Assembly: GCA_043228905.1 (NCBI GenBank)
Contig: JBHGNT010000005.1
Coordinates: 14,322,001-14,386,000, forward strand
Source: Azolla caroliniana
Lineage: Eukaryota > Polypodiophyta
DNA: 64,000 nt
Reading direction: 5' to 3'
Shown here: piece by piece, positions 1-11,433 of the stretch
Numbering within the stretch: position 1 is the stretch's first letter
How the letters are laid out: each line of letters begins with the position of its first letter
Position numbers and translations under genes: made by a program
Notes under the pieces: generated by a model
What the model was told of the DNA's origin: nothing
Databases searched by the model: none
What the model saw: only the letters and a program-made list of their open reading frames with translations

Positions 1-3000
1 GTACTGAACTGTGGAGATGACAAGATTGTAAATGAAGATATGCTCGGAACTGGTAAATTCAGCAATGATAGTGTGATTCCATTGGGTAAGTTCTTTAGTG
101 CAAACCAAGAGGAAGATATGGTGGAATTTATTGTAAATAGAGATTTTGAGACCTCTAATACTTTCTATGTTACAGATATTCATCCCACTTCTGAAGAAAT
201 AAAAGAATATCATAGTAATGGAAGCATAGATGATACAACAACTTCACAAGTTGAAATTTCTTGCTGTTCTGAGAAAACAGGCCAGGAATCGATAGAGAAA
301 TCTGTTACTTCACATGAAGATGCCAAAGAAGGCAAGGTGGATAATAGGGAAGTTAATTCTGGAGAGAAAGAAGAGACTTCACTAGAAGCAGATCATAATG
401 GGATCGGGAAAGAAGCTACTGGAAATGTGAAACAATGGCAAAATGATGAGACAGCTAACTTAGCCACTGGTGAGAGAGAAGAAATCCCGAAAAGGGAATT
501 GATGGATGAAGTTGTTGATCGAGAAGAAGAGAACACACAAAATAACAATGAGGAAGAAGCAGAAGCAGAAGAAAAAACATATGGGTTTTCAATCACAAGT
601 GTAGAACTGATTGAATCCTTGATTACAGAAGATATGCCTTCTAATTTTAATCAAGAACCTTTAATAAAGGCTCCTGGAATACCGGAAGTAGACGAGAATA
701 GTGGAGTAAAGACATCAGATGAGGTTGAAGCAAGGCCAAGCGAAGAAGTGATAGTTGAGAAAGACGAGATTGCAAATGCACCTCTGACAAGAGAAGAAAA
801 CAAGAAAACAGAAGAGATAATGAAACCAAAGAATGAGACAGGTAAGGTGGAGAGAAAAGGTAGTACTAATAAAACCATTTTGAGAAAATATCGTGTTTTC
901 TGAAAAACTCTATTTTATGATTGCAGAAGGAAACCCTAAGTCTTCAACAGGTCAGAGCTCCACCAATACACCAACGACAACAATTACTGGTGCCCCTGCT
1001 GGCCTTGGAAGTTCAATACCCTCCTTAGAGGCTACATCACGAATTATTCAACGAGGCAGTGGTAGATTCTCACGCCAAGCTCTGGTACCAAATGAAGAAA
1101 ACCAGTCAAATGATGAGGTTTCTGAAGGTGGTGATGAAGCAAGAGAGAAATTACATCAGATCCGAGTCAAGTTTCTGCGCTTAGCTCATAGACTTGGGCA
1201 ATCTGCACATAATGTGGTTGTTGCTCAAGTTTTGTATAGGCTGGGATTAGCAGAACAACTTCGCGGGGGTCAGAGTAGTGGTAGAACAGGGTCTTTTAGC
1301 TTTGAAAGGGCAAGCTTGCTAGCAGAAGAGCAAGAATCAGCTGGTGCAGAGGATTTGGACTTTGGATGTACTATCATGGTTCTCGGAAAGAGCGGTGTAG
1401 GGAAGAGTGCAACAATCAATTCTTTGTTTGATGAGATTAAAACTCAAACAAATGCTTATAGTCCTGCAACGAATAAAGTTAAGGAGATTGTTGGTACAAT
1501 CCATGGCATCAAGCTAAGAGTCATAGATACACCTGGTCTTTTGACTTCTTTCGGTGATCAACCCAGGAATCAAAGGATTATGTCATCAGTGAAGAGATAC
1601 ATCAAGAAGTCACCACCTGATATTGTTCTATATTTTGATAGATTGGACATCCCAAGTAGGGATTATGGTGATTTGCCTATACTCCGAACCATCACTGATA
1701 CTTTTGGTGCTGCAGTTTGGTTCAATGCCATTGTTGTGCTTACACATGCATCATCAGCTCCTCCAGATGGTGCTAATGGTGTACCCGTGAGTTATGAGAT
1801 GTTTGTTGCACAACGATCACACATAGTTCAACAAACAATTCGCCAAGCAGCAGGGGATATGAGACTTATGAACCCTGTCTCTTTAGTGGAGAATCATGGT
1901 TCATGCCGAAGGAACAGATCTGGACAACGTGTTTTGCCCAATGGCCAAGTGTGGAAGCCACAACTCCTACTTCTATGCTTTGCATCAAAAATCTTGGCTG
2001 AAGCAAATTCTCTTCTAAAGCTACAAGATAATACTCCAACTAAGCCTTTTGGGGTTCGATCTAGGGTCCCACCCTTGCCATTTTTGCTCTCATCATTGCT
2101 ACAATCACGAGCACCTTTGAAACTCCCTGATGATCAGATGGGTCGGGATGACGATGACGATGAATCTTCTGAGGATGAAGAATCGGATTCTGATGGTGAG
2201 GAAGATTATGATGATCTACCTCCTTTCCGACGCCTGACAAAGGATGAACTAAACTTGCTTGACAAAGAACAAAAAAGAATATACTTTGAAGAATTAGAAT
2301 ACCGAGAGAGGCTCTTCATCAAGAAGCAATTGAAGGAGGAGAGGATAAGAAAGAAAGAAATGAAGAGAAGGATGGCTGCATTGCCAAAGGATGTATCAGA
2401 ATATGTTGATGAGGTTATGGAAGAGGAAGAGAACTCTTCTGCAGTAGCAGTACCTATGCCAGATATGGCATTGCCTCCTTCGTTTGATTCAGACAATCCT
2501 ACCTATAGATATAGGTATCTTGACATGCCAAACCAATTTCTGGTTCGTCCTGTGTTAGAAACTCATGGTTGGGATCATGATAGTGGCTATGATGGTATAA
2601 ATGTAGAGAAAATGTTTGTAGTATCAAAGAAAATACCAGCTTCAGTGTCAGGTCAAATCACTAAGGACAAGAAAGAAGCTAATCTACAGATGGAATGTGC
2701 AGCATCATTCAAGAATGGGGCAAACAAGGTTAGTCAAGCAGGGATAGATATACAAACAATCGGGAAGGATCTTGCATACACTTTCCGAGGTGAGACAAAG
2801 TTCAATAACTTTAAGAGAAACAAGACCACTTGTGGGCTCTCTGTTACTGTGTTGGGTGACACTGTGGCTGGGGGTATGAAGGTAGAGAATCACAAAATGT
2901 TTGGGAAGAGAGCGAAATTAGTTGTGAATGGTGGTGCTCTTACAAGTCGTTCGGATGTTGCTTATGGTGGAAGTTTAGAGGCCACTATAAGAGATAAAGA

Positions 3001-3259
3001 CTACCCTATTGGGCAATTTATGTCTACCCTCGGACTCTCAGTCATGAATTGGCATGGAGATCTTGCAATCGGTGGGAATTTGCAAGTGCAACTAAAGGCA
3101 GGTAAGACTATGCTCATAACCCGAGGAAACTTGAATAATAGAGGAGCTGGCCAGGTTACTATTAGGGCTAGTAGTGCTGAACAAGTGCAGATGGCATTAA
3201 TAGGGTTGATTCCTTTGCTTCGAACTCTTATTAATAGTAGACAATCAACCTCCAACTAA
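1..3259 (+). CDS. TOC132: TOC132/TOC120-type preprotein receptor GTPase (5' partial, two exons)
   Basis: This is a receptor of the TOC complex in the outer envelope of chloroplasts; it binds transit peptides and uses GTP to pass preproteins to the TOC75 channel. The frame is open from base 1, so the start lies outside the window. Exons are 1-841 and 927-3259; splicing joins phase 1 to phase 1 and gives at least 1057 residues. The order is an acidic, Glu/Lys-rich A domain (to about 930), a G domain (about 1350-2130) with P-loop GKSGVGKSA near 1384 and DTPG near 1525, an Asp/Glu-rich linker (about 2143-2215), and the C-terminal M domain ending at the TAA at 3257. G and M domains follow Arabidopsis TOC132/120 closely from memory. 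The long acidic A domain favours this subgroup, which in Arabidopsis prefers non-photosynthetic preproteins. The copy looks intact. Whether it is the 132, 120 or an undivided ancestral form cannot be settled here. Confidence 0.93.
842..926 (+). other. Intron of the TOC132-like gene
   Basis: This 85-bp intron starts GTAAGG and ends TTGCAG. A TACTAAT element about 60 bases before the acceptor matches the branch-point consensus. Read through, the first frame stops at 901-903; removing the intron links the acidic domain in frame with EGNPKSSTGQ of the next exon. The apparent ATG at 893 lies inside the intron and is not a start. Confidence 0.9.
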
Positions 3260-4677
3260 TCTTCAGCTTACTCTTGAGGTTTAACTTGGTTTAGGGTTAG
3301 AAGGTTAAGATTTAGGTTTCAGGATATATGAGGGGTTAAGGAAGATGGGAGGCTGATAATATAGGTGATTATGCATTGTCAAACTCTTTTTTTGTTTTGT
3401 TTTTGGGTATCGAGAGGATTTGCAAAATAAAAGCAGCATTTTTATTATTATCCTGGTAGGATGTATTATCTAGAGTTCTTAGTGTAGTAGGATATAGAAC
3501 CTTCTCCTCTCTCCTGACTTGCTTTGAGCATAGATTTGCCAGAAATGTTTCTTGAGATGTAATAATTTGAAGAGTATGTGGACAATGCGGCAAAGCAATT
3601 TTTTTTAGAACTCTTCTACATATCTTTTTTTGTATGTGGAGAAGTCTACTTTGTTTTGAGCTTCCTATGTCTAGTGTCGTGTCTAGGCTTGAATGTTCAT
3701 GTGTAGTTCTTTGAACTTGTTTTCTAATGTGTTTATATTAATTTTAATGTATTTCTTACCTGAACACCCTTCATATGAGCCACCATGCAACTGGTGGATA
3801 GATTCTACTGTACCAAATGTTTATTTAGAAATCTTCAATATTCTACTACTGTGTTGTCTAGGCGTAATAGTAAGTTGGGAAGATAGAGGATAAATAAAAA
3901 TGGGTTCTAGATAGATATTCTAAAAGCTGATTTTTGCAAATTGATTGCGAAAAAAATAAAAAGGATAGATTATGTTGAAAGCAAACGAATGGAAGACAAG
4001 AAGAAAAGGTCCTTTCTTATTGTAAATCGTTATATAGATGGCATCAATTTTTGTGGTTAAGTGGCATTTGTGTGTCCTATAGGTACATTATGATGTATAC
4101 AAAAGATTTAGATAAAGCTACTTCGAGTACCCCAAAAAGTATTCTAGATATCGCTCGATTAACTCCCCACATGTAACAAAGGATGTGATGTGGAGGGGTG
4201 GTTTCACCGTTCAACCCATTTGCTGACATGATTCCTGTACGTTCTGGGGTTACGTGACTTGCCATTAGTTTTCCATATGTGGATACATCCCTTTCTTTTA
4301 AGAGAAATTCCTGAATTATCATGTTTCACTAGCCTTTGTAGCATCTTAAGAGTTTTCATATAAGCACATGGGATGTCTTCCTTTTAGCACAAAATTGTAG
4401 CATCTCCTGGTCTCTTGCTTCCACTAAATAATTTACCTTTGAAAACACTCTAGATAGGTTCCCAAACACAAGTTTGCCTTCCCTAATACAGAGCATTACA
4501 TGGTCTCTTGCGCTCGCTGAAAATAATTACATTTATTATCAACTATAAGGTCACTAAAATTAAGTGTTGGATATTAATGTAGCTACAAAGTTATTTTAGT
4601 TCCAAAAAGGACTGGATGTTACCTTTTAGATGTAATAAAATTATGGAACGGTAGAAAAATGTAGATGCATTTACATG
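3260..4677. other. 3' flank of TOC132-like gene; no gene seen
   Basis: AT-rich sequence without a supported reading frame. AATAAA-like hexamers near 3425 and 3890 could serve as poly(A) signals for the upstream gene. I see no TE terminus here. Confidence 0.6.
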
Positions 4678-4845
4678 TGCTCCTAAACAGTCCCAAAGTG
4701 AGTTGGGACAGACCCAATGAGTCCCAAAACAAGCTGGTATGGGCTTGGGACAAACTAAGCAAGGTTTGGATTGGGACAAACCCAATCAATCCCAAATTTG
4801 TGAGTAGTCCCAAATGCCGTTGGGACTTGGGAAATACCCAATCCT
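4678..4845. repeat. Cluster of GTCCCAA / TTGGGAC inverted heptamers
   Basis: At least three GTCCCAA and four TTGGGAC occurrences lie within about 150 bp, and another pair sits at 5027-5046. Such alternating short motifs can be subterminal transposase-binding sites of DNA transposons or hairpin-forming LTR sequence. No terminal inverted repeat could be assigned. Confidence 0.5.
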
Positions 4846-5313
4846 AGACCATGCTATAGAAGCAACAATGTCCCAGTCTGAACAACCTGCCAAAGGGAAG
4901 CCCAAGAGCCACCTCATGGTCTAATGTCAAGGAAGACCAAGAGTCACTGGTGGTAACTGAATAGTCACCTGTTGGCTTATATATGGAGAAGCTTCTCCTC
5001 ATTTGGATTCACCTCTTAACCGAACAGTCCCAAACGCAGTTGGGACTCGAGAAATACCCAGTCCTAGACCATGTTATAGAAGCAACACCGACCTAGTCCC
5101 AATGAGCTGCCAAAGGGAAGCACAAGAGCCACCTCGTGGTCTAATGTCAGGGAAGACCAAGAGTCACCTCTTGGCTTATATATGGAGGAGCTTGTTCTCA
5201 TTTGGATTCATTCCCGAGTTCTCAATTTTGTCTCTCTCTCTCTGTAATAGGGGACATACCCTGGCTTATATATGGAGGAACTTGTTCTCATTTGGATTCA
5301 TTCCTGAGTTCTC

Positions 5314-5350
<37 letters not shown>

Positions 5351-5517
5351 TAATAGGGGACATACCCCATACCCTTTTCTTTGATTGATCCCAATATTGG
5401 GATGGTTGTAACCTTGTATCTCTTTCATATAATAAAGACCATCTTTTTGTCTCACTTCTCGCGTTTGCAGTCGTGTTTCCGTGTGTTTCAAGATCCCCAT
5501 CATTTAGGGACACAACA
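4806..5517 (+). mobile_element. Copia-type LTR with internal tandem duplications
   Basis: The right end is set by ...acaaca at 5517, followed at once by an initiator-Met-type primer-binding site. The 4806-4990 block (about tgggacttgggaaataccca to the TATA box) recurs diverged at 5037-5190, and the cttatatatgga promoter core recurs again near 5263, giving three TATA-like copies (about 4977, 5174 and 5263). A (CT)n tract occupies 5320-5347. The left end is unclear because the duplication blurs it. Confidence 0.6.
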
Positions 5518-5519
5518 CT

Positions 5520-5531
5520 TGGTATTAGAGC
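5520..5531 (+). other. Primer-binding site (tRNA-iMet type)
   Basis: The sequence TGGTATTAGAGC directly follows the LTR end with a 2-base spacer. It differs at one position from the TGGTATCAGAGC complementary to plant initiator tRNA-Met, the usual Copia primer. Confidence 0.75.
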
Positions 5532-5825
5532 AGGGCACAAGCTTGCAATTGGGTGGTCTACACTTAGCCGTTCTTCCACTTGTCTTCTTGTCCAATCCTT
5601 CCTCAGCTTCTTCAACTGTTCTGAAATCGGATTCCTCATCTGATTGGGCTTCTTGAACTTCGTCTCTCTCCCTTTTGCCCTTGCTTCGACTTTCACTTCT
5701 CCCCCTCAAGTTCGGCAGGTTGAGATGTTGTAAGCCCAACATAGTAAAAAATTGGTGCAACTTGTCTAGGCCGAGAGGTTTGGTGAAGATATCATCCAAC
5801 TGCCAATCTGTTGGAACATACATGA

Positions 5826-6505
5826 GTTCCACTTCACCGGAAAGAACTCAAGTGATAGTGCACCTCAATGTGTTGTGTGTGAGTGTGGAAGACATGGTTG
5901 TTGGCTAGCTGAATACTACTAAGGTTTTCACAATATATTACTATCGGATTGACGAACTCCACTCGTAGATCCTTCAATAGCCTCTTAAGACATATGGCTT
6001 CGTATGTCACAACAACCACTGCTCTGTATTCGGCCTCGGTGCTCGATAGTACAATTGTCGGTTGCTTCTTATTGCTCTAGATGATCGCGACACTTCCAAA
6101 TGAAAACTTATATTGCATGTAGACCTGTGATCGTTGGCCCAATCGACATCAGTGTATAGGAGTTCCACTTCACCGGAAAGGACTTGCTCGCGTACAAAGT
6201 GATAGTGCACCTCAATGTGTTGTGTGTGAGCGTGGAAGACATGGTTGTTGGCTAGTTGAATACTACTGAGGTTTTCACAGTATATTACTATCGGATCGGC
6301 AAACTGCACTCGCAGATCCTTCAATAGCCTCTTAAGACATATGGCTTTGCATGTCACGAAAACCGCTGCTCTATATTCGGCCTCGGTGCTCGACAATACA
6401 ATTGTTGGTTGATTCTTACTGCTCTAGGTGATCACAACACTTCCAAATGAAAACGTATATTGGATGTAGACTTGTGATCGTCGGCCCAATCGACATCAGT
6501 GTAGG
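5826..6505. repeat. 336-bp tandem duplication inside Copia RNase H
   Basis: Sequence starting gttccacttcaccggaaag at 5826 repeats from 6162 with a period of about 336 bp. Both copies encode the same RNase H segment (KAICLKRLLKDLRV / EAICLKRLLKDLRV on the minus strand). A short deletion in the 5826 copy removes about 17 bases. Confidence 0.85.
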
Positions 6506-7559
6506 CGACCAACTCTTCGGCTACACCGGTTTGATACATCAACGCCTTATCCTTAGTGCCCTTGACATATTTCAATATTCTTTGCGCACACTAAAGGTGT
6601 TCGATGGTCGGGTGCAACATAAATTGACTAATCAGTCCGACCGGGTGATGGTTAGATAAATCAGGCTTCCGAGTGGGCGAAGCTTGACATTCCTGTCAAG
6701 AGGACTTGAGACGGATTTGCAGTCCATCATTCTGAATTTGAAGAGCATACTCAACACATAATTCCTTTGGTTGATCAATGTGCATTCCAAGGTGTGGATC
6801 ACTTCGATCCTGCGCAAATAATGAAGGTCCCCCAGATCCTTCACATCCAATGATGCTGCTAATTGGGACTTGAGGCGGCCGAATTCCTCCACGTCGGCAT
6901 CGATGATGACCAAGTCATCAACATAAAGCAGGATGCTTATTGGCCCGTCCCCCATACCGGAGGAACAAGGATGAGTCCGACTTTGATAGAGCAAACCCCA
7001 TCTTTCGTAGTCGTTGCATAATCTTCTCATTCCAAAAACGGGGGGCTTGGTTCAGTCCGTAAAGGGATTTATTTAGTCAGCAGATGACTGACTCATTCAT
7101 TTTGGATTGAAATCTGGGAGGCTGCACCATATACACTGGTTCCTCAAGGTCTCCTTGCAGGAATGCGTTCTTAACGTCCATCTAGTGCAAATGTCATCCC
7201 TTAGTCGTTGCTACCACCAGCAACACCCGGACGGTCGTCATCTTTGCTACTGACACAAACGTCTCATCATAATTGATGTCGTGTTGTTGTGTGTAGCCCT
7301 TGGCCACTAGTCGGGCCTTGTATCGGTTGACGACGTCGTTGGCGTTGTACTTCACTTTGTACACCCACTTGCATCCGACCTGTGTCACACCTTTGGGGGT
7401 GTCAACCAAGTCCCATGTCTTATTCTACTAAGGCACACATCTCTTCCGCCATTGTGGCTCACCAATTGACGTCCTTCGCTACCTCTGCATAGCTCTTTGG
7501 CTCAGCCACTTCAGACACTTTTGCCATATACACATAATGTTGCGCCATATATTCATTGC

Positions 7560-7914
7560 ACCCGTACCAAATTATGGGGTTCTAGTCAAATATTGGTCTA
7601 TAATGTACATATTCACATTGTATCTTGGACAAACTAGATTTAGGACAAAATTGCAAATATGTCAAAGGGCAGTTGCCCTAGCCCAGTTAGTGTATAATGG
7701 GCTTTGTAACCTAGTTTATTGTTGTTGCTCATCTTGGTTATTGTCACCATTCGTTTGTAACTTTGAGCTTGAATAATACTGTTACATTGTGTGCCTCTCT
7801 CTCTCATTCTGTTCTTTGATCTGCTTTTACTTGTACACTCGGTGATCGTCATCTCAAGGTGTTGTTGATGTTTCCGCACTGACGGCCTCAGACTCCAACA
7901 TCTGGTATTAGAGC
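7560..7914 (+). mobile_element. Second Copia LTR (3' part) with primer-binding site
   Basis: The LTR ends ...ccaaca at 7900, and TGGTATTAGAGC lies at 7903-7914 as primer-binding site. The left border is not certain; it may be near 7560 where the reversed Copia pol ends. The downstream gag fragment has the same orientation and probably belongs to it. Confidence 0.65.
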
Positions 7915-8341
7915 TAGGTTCTTCAACTTGCTGACAGGCGTCATCAGCCTTCAACAACATTCTTGCTTCATCTCCCTTGAAGAACTTGAGTTCAAGTTCT
8001 TATCTTGAGAAGAGAAAGAAAACAGAAGATTTGCACTCTACTAAGCTAGATCACCCTTAAGGTAAGCCAGCCGGTAACACCTTGGTTCTGTGATTGCGAC
8101 CGCTCATAGTAGAATCTCTATCAAATTGGCCTTGATCGTGCTTTTTTAGGTAGACACTATCTACTCACTTGTTGTAACCTCTCAAAGCAGATCAGGCTCC
8201 AGGGAACAATCCCAATCCATGTTTCATTTGGCTGAACGACACTCGAGAGGTCCAGTTGGCTCCGTCCCTCTCATCGTTGCAACCACTCGAAGTAGGATCG
8301 GTTTGCATAACTCCGAACAGAGCTTTCCAAAGCTGACACAG

Positions 8342-8961
8342 ATGGCATTAACATCTGGCTCATCAGAGATGAGTCTAAGGAAGTTCGATGACTCGAACTT
8401 CAACTTCTGGAAGGAGCAGATGCAAGACTATCTAATAGTCAAGGGTCACATAGATCCAATCGAGAACGAAAACCCCCTAGAAGGAATCAAGTCGAATGAG
8501 TGGACGAAATTCAATAGAAGTCTCCAAGCCACCATTCGGATGCACCTATCAGAGTGAGTGTACTTCACAGTGCAATCATGTTCGACAACCTTTCAACTAT
8601 GGAAAACATTGTCAGACACTTATGAGAAGACGGTCGCCGCCACAAAGATATATTTGATTCGACACCTCTACAACCTGCAAATGAAAGAATCCGACTCGAT
8701 CCAGGCACACTTGAACGAGTACGAATGTTTAAGCTCCTAGATTTCGGCTCAGGGGACGACAATCGAAGGTGAATTGAGAGCAATGTTACTCATGAGTAGT
8801 TTCCCCTCTTCGCGGGAAACTTTCGTCACAACTGTGTGCAACGCGCGTCCACTGTCGTTGTGAAGTACACCGAAGTTACGAGCGCAATACTGATTGAAAC
8901 AACTTGGAGAAAATCGTTTGCAAAAGATTCGGCAGATGAAGTGTTGAGCGGACAAGCTCAA
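8342..8961 (+). pseudogene. Copia gag remnant (UBN2-type)
   Basis: Starting at the ATG at 8342, one frame reads FDDSNFNFWKEQMQDYLIVK, then IRMHLSE, and continues after a TGA (8555) with TTFQLWKTLSDTYEKT and after a TAG (8738) with GELRAMLLMSSFPSS. This is the order of conserved segments in Copia gag. No zinc knuckle or pol follows, so the element is truncated near 8960. Confidence 0.8.
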
Positions 8962-9021
8962 ACGGATCCTAATCGGCTGAATAATCCAGTGTCATATTAG
9001 ATAGGATGCCACATGGAATTG

Positions 9022-9085
9022 TGGGGGTTGAACCCATGATCTTTTGATCTTATTGGGCAACCTTACAGTTAAGCTACATCTATCT
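9022..9085 (-). repeat. tRNA-like sequence, probably a SINE head
   Basis: On the minus strand the segment has an A-box-like TAGCTTAACTGT and a B-box-like GGGTTCAACCCC at tRNA spacing. It has no convincing acceptor stem, so it is not called a functional tRNA. A tRNA-derived SINE fits better; its 3' end is not resolved. Confidence 0.45.
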
Positions 9086-9119
9086 ATGCATTATTGTATT
9101 GTATAAGATTCAGCTTATT

Positions 9120-9300
9120 ACATTGTAGATTGATCACTAGAACTTTCAAGAACCTTCTAGAGAATGCATCTTCATGCACTCTCTAGAAGTTTTCTAGCTT
9201 TCATGCATACCTCCACATTCTTATATAAATACACGTGTGCACCTTGATTACAATCAAGGTGAACAACACCAGTTACCTTCCCATTTGCTAAGCCTCAGTA
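9120..9300 (+). mobile_element. LTR/leader remnant of a chromovirus
   Basis: A TATA-like ttatataaatac at about 9221 follows an imperfect palindrome around ttctagagaatgcat. The segment stands just upstream of a gag frame of the same orientation, so it is read as the promoter end of that element. Exact LTR borders and the primer site are not visible. Confidence 0.4.
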
Positions 9301-10200
9301 TGTTGGATTGTACAGAGAGAATAAATCAGCTCATGGAAGCCATGCATCAACTTCAACTTGAGAATGACGTCCTTCGGGAATCGTTACGGAAGCTTCAAGT
9401 TGGAACACCTATGGAACTCGAAGAAAAAAACAACTCTCCTCCTACATTAACAAATGTTCTACCTATAGAGCCTAGTCCCTAGTCTAGTCTTTCTCCAACT
9501 CCTCCCCATCCCATTAACAAAAGTTCGATGGCACGAGGAAGCACTTTCAAGGGTTCATAAATCAATTTAAACTTATTATCCAACTACAGCCTCAACGGTA
9601 TGCGGATGATTTTCGTCAAGTTGGTCTCTTAGAACCCTTTTGTCAAGACCTGCACAAGCCTGGTTTGCACCATTGGTTGAAACTTCATCACCACTTCCAC
9701 AAAATTTTCTTGCCTTTCTGTTAGGAGGCAACATTTGGGGATACAGACCAACGCCAAACTGCCATTACCAAACTCTATTCATTACATCAAGGTATGCGTC
9801 CGGTATTTGTTTATGCTTCTGAATTTAGACAATTAGCATGTGATGTTCAGTGGGATGGCCAAGTGCTTCACGACCATTTTCGTCGAGGCCTTCGAACTGA
9901 AATTACAAATTTACTACTCAACTTTTCGGAGCCTACGTCATTGTCGCAAGCCATCACACAAGTAGTTAGTTGTGACAATCGGTTGTTTGAGCTTCGTCAA
10001 GAGGAACAAGCAACTTCAAGGTGGCAACCCTCTTCGAGATCTCCTCCATCGTCATCGTATGATGACCCCGTGCCGATGGAAATTGATCGAGCTCGCACCC
10101 CGCCACTCACCGAGGCTGAACGGAGGTATTGCCGAACCAACAGACTATGATTATATTGTGGTGCATCCACCCATCTAATTCGTTTCTGCCCAATCAACAA
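9301..10200 (+). pseudogene. Chromovirus (Ty3/Gypsy) gag remnant
   Basis: A leucine-rich coiled coil (RINQLMEAMHQLQLENDVL, 9328 on) is followed, over frameshifts, by a capsid-like region (KFDGTRKHFQGFINQF; ASEFRQLACDVQWDG; HFRRGLRTEITNLLLNF), then PMEIDRAR and a broken zinc knuckle with YCGASTHLIRFC near 10153. The layout is that of Tcn1/Sushi-type chromoviral gag, the group from which vertebrate PEG10/RTL genes derive. Stops at 9480, about 9721 and 10148 and at least two shifts show it is dead. Confidence 0.8.
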
Positions 10201-10282
10201 TAATCAACGATATATCTACAAACAATACGACAAGACGACCCCAACAACCGGAAAATGACGGTGCTCAACTACAGTAGGAGCC

Positions 10283-11064
10283 ATGTGGTTGGACAATCCG
10301 CATTCATGTCGCTCCCATAGTTCGGCTACATCGATAGAAGATTTCTCTTTTCCGGTAAGCATCCATTTCAAGTCGATTTCAATTAGGTCCTTAGCACTTC
10401 TCGATTCCGGGGCAACAACATGTTTTATGGACGAAAGGTTCATTCGTAAACACAAATTTCTGATTGTCCGATTGTGCAAGCCAATCCCAGTGGAAGTGAT
10501 CGATGGACGCATGCTTTCTTCTGGAGCAGTCACCGAAGCCACTGTGCCACTTATCTTACAGCTTGGGGACCACCAGGAGGTCTTAACATTTTATGTTATC
10601 ACTTCACTGCGACATCCGGTCATCCTTGGTTTGTCTTGGCTAAAGGCACAAAATCCACTTGTCGATTGGCACAATCACTCGATTACTTTCTCCCAAACTA
10701 GCTCAAAGATGCAGGCAGTATCTTATGTTGCAACAACAATATGGCACAAATCGGTTTCAGGCATTCACCCTCCCATTAAAGCAGGAATCAGCTCCAAGGC
10801 GGATGCTCACGTCCCAGTCACAACAAGGAAAATAGTGCATAGTGCCTCTGACTCGAGCAATCCAATGAGGACAGTTGCCGACTACTACCGTCCAAGTATG
10901 AAGACTTCAGGGATGTGTGTAAGAAAATGAATGCTCATCGCTTGCTTGAGCATCGACCCTAGGACTATCTAATCCATCAGCAAGAAGGTGCTAGTCCTTC
11001 CTTCGGCCCAATTTATGGATTGTCAGAACCAGAACTCCAAGCACTCCGAATTCATCTCGACGAG
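10283..11064 (+). pseudogene. Chromovirus protease and start of RT
   Basis: The retropepsin-like domain carries the active-site motif LLDSGATTCFMD and, further on, the flap-side HPVILGLSWLKAQNP. After a stop at 10928 the frame reaches FGPIYGLSEPELQALR, the first conserved segment of chromoviral RT, and then ends at 11064 where the LTR of the next element begins. RT, RNase H and integrase are missing, which suggests that the Tat-like/mosaic element inserted here or that a deletion ended here. Confidence 0.82.
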
Positions 11065-11433
11065 TGTTGTCCGCCGGAATAGTAACCGACGGACAAAAGC
11101 GTAGGAATAAGAAATTATATAAGAGCATAACGCATGTAACGGTTCACGCAGGAAGCATGAACGGCTAATTAGACCCTGCACATATAAAGGGCAGAAAACC
11201 TCTGATGGAGGGCGTGTAATTTTGGGGAATGTAAAGAAACGCCTGATAATAGAATCCTATCTTCTCTGATTTTCTGTGTATAGCTACGCCTAGTTCAGTG
11301 TGGGTGTCTTGAATACTTAAGCATTGTCGTACGTAAGTGTAACCCTTAATAGGGATTCGGTTGTAGCCGTCTTCCCTTATACGCTGATAGGTTACAGCGT
11401 AAAGCCCCGCGGAGGAAGAGGCTCGGGAAACAT
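11065..11433 (+). mobile_element. 5' LTR and primer site of Tat-like element 1
   Basis: The LTR starts TGTTGTCC and is about 369 bp long. It contains a TATA-like acatataaagggc near 11180. It shares blocks such as taacggttcacgc and tatataaaggg with the reversed LTR at 27846-28218. Just after it, TTTTGGCAGC corresponds in place to the TTTTGGC... primer sites of the other two copies in this window. Confidence 0.7.

Larger units (their letters stand above)
5500..7550 (-). pseudogene. Copia pol remnant: reverse transcriptase and RNase H
   Basis: Read on the minus strand from about 7550 down, broken frames give the Copia RT start (CKWVYKVKYN, RYKARLVAKGYTQQ, 7409-7194), the RT catalytic segment ILLYVDDLVI (7030-6632) and RNase H with SSTEAEYRA and the typical HIEVHYHFVREQV (6396-6007), ending with DIFTKPLGLDKLHQFF (5832-5700). 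A purine tract (minus strand, about 5706-5696) resembles a PPT. The frame is split by stops and shifts, and integrase, protease and gag are missing. It lies opposite in orientation to the LTR on its left and to the LTR on its right, so the three are separate insertions or a rearranged cluster. Confidence 0.85.

Noticed and set aside
893-926. A separate start codon for the second TOC132 frame
   Set aside because: The ATG lies in an 85-bp intron with good GT, branch-point and AG signals, and splicing joins both frames in one receptor.
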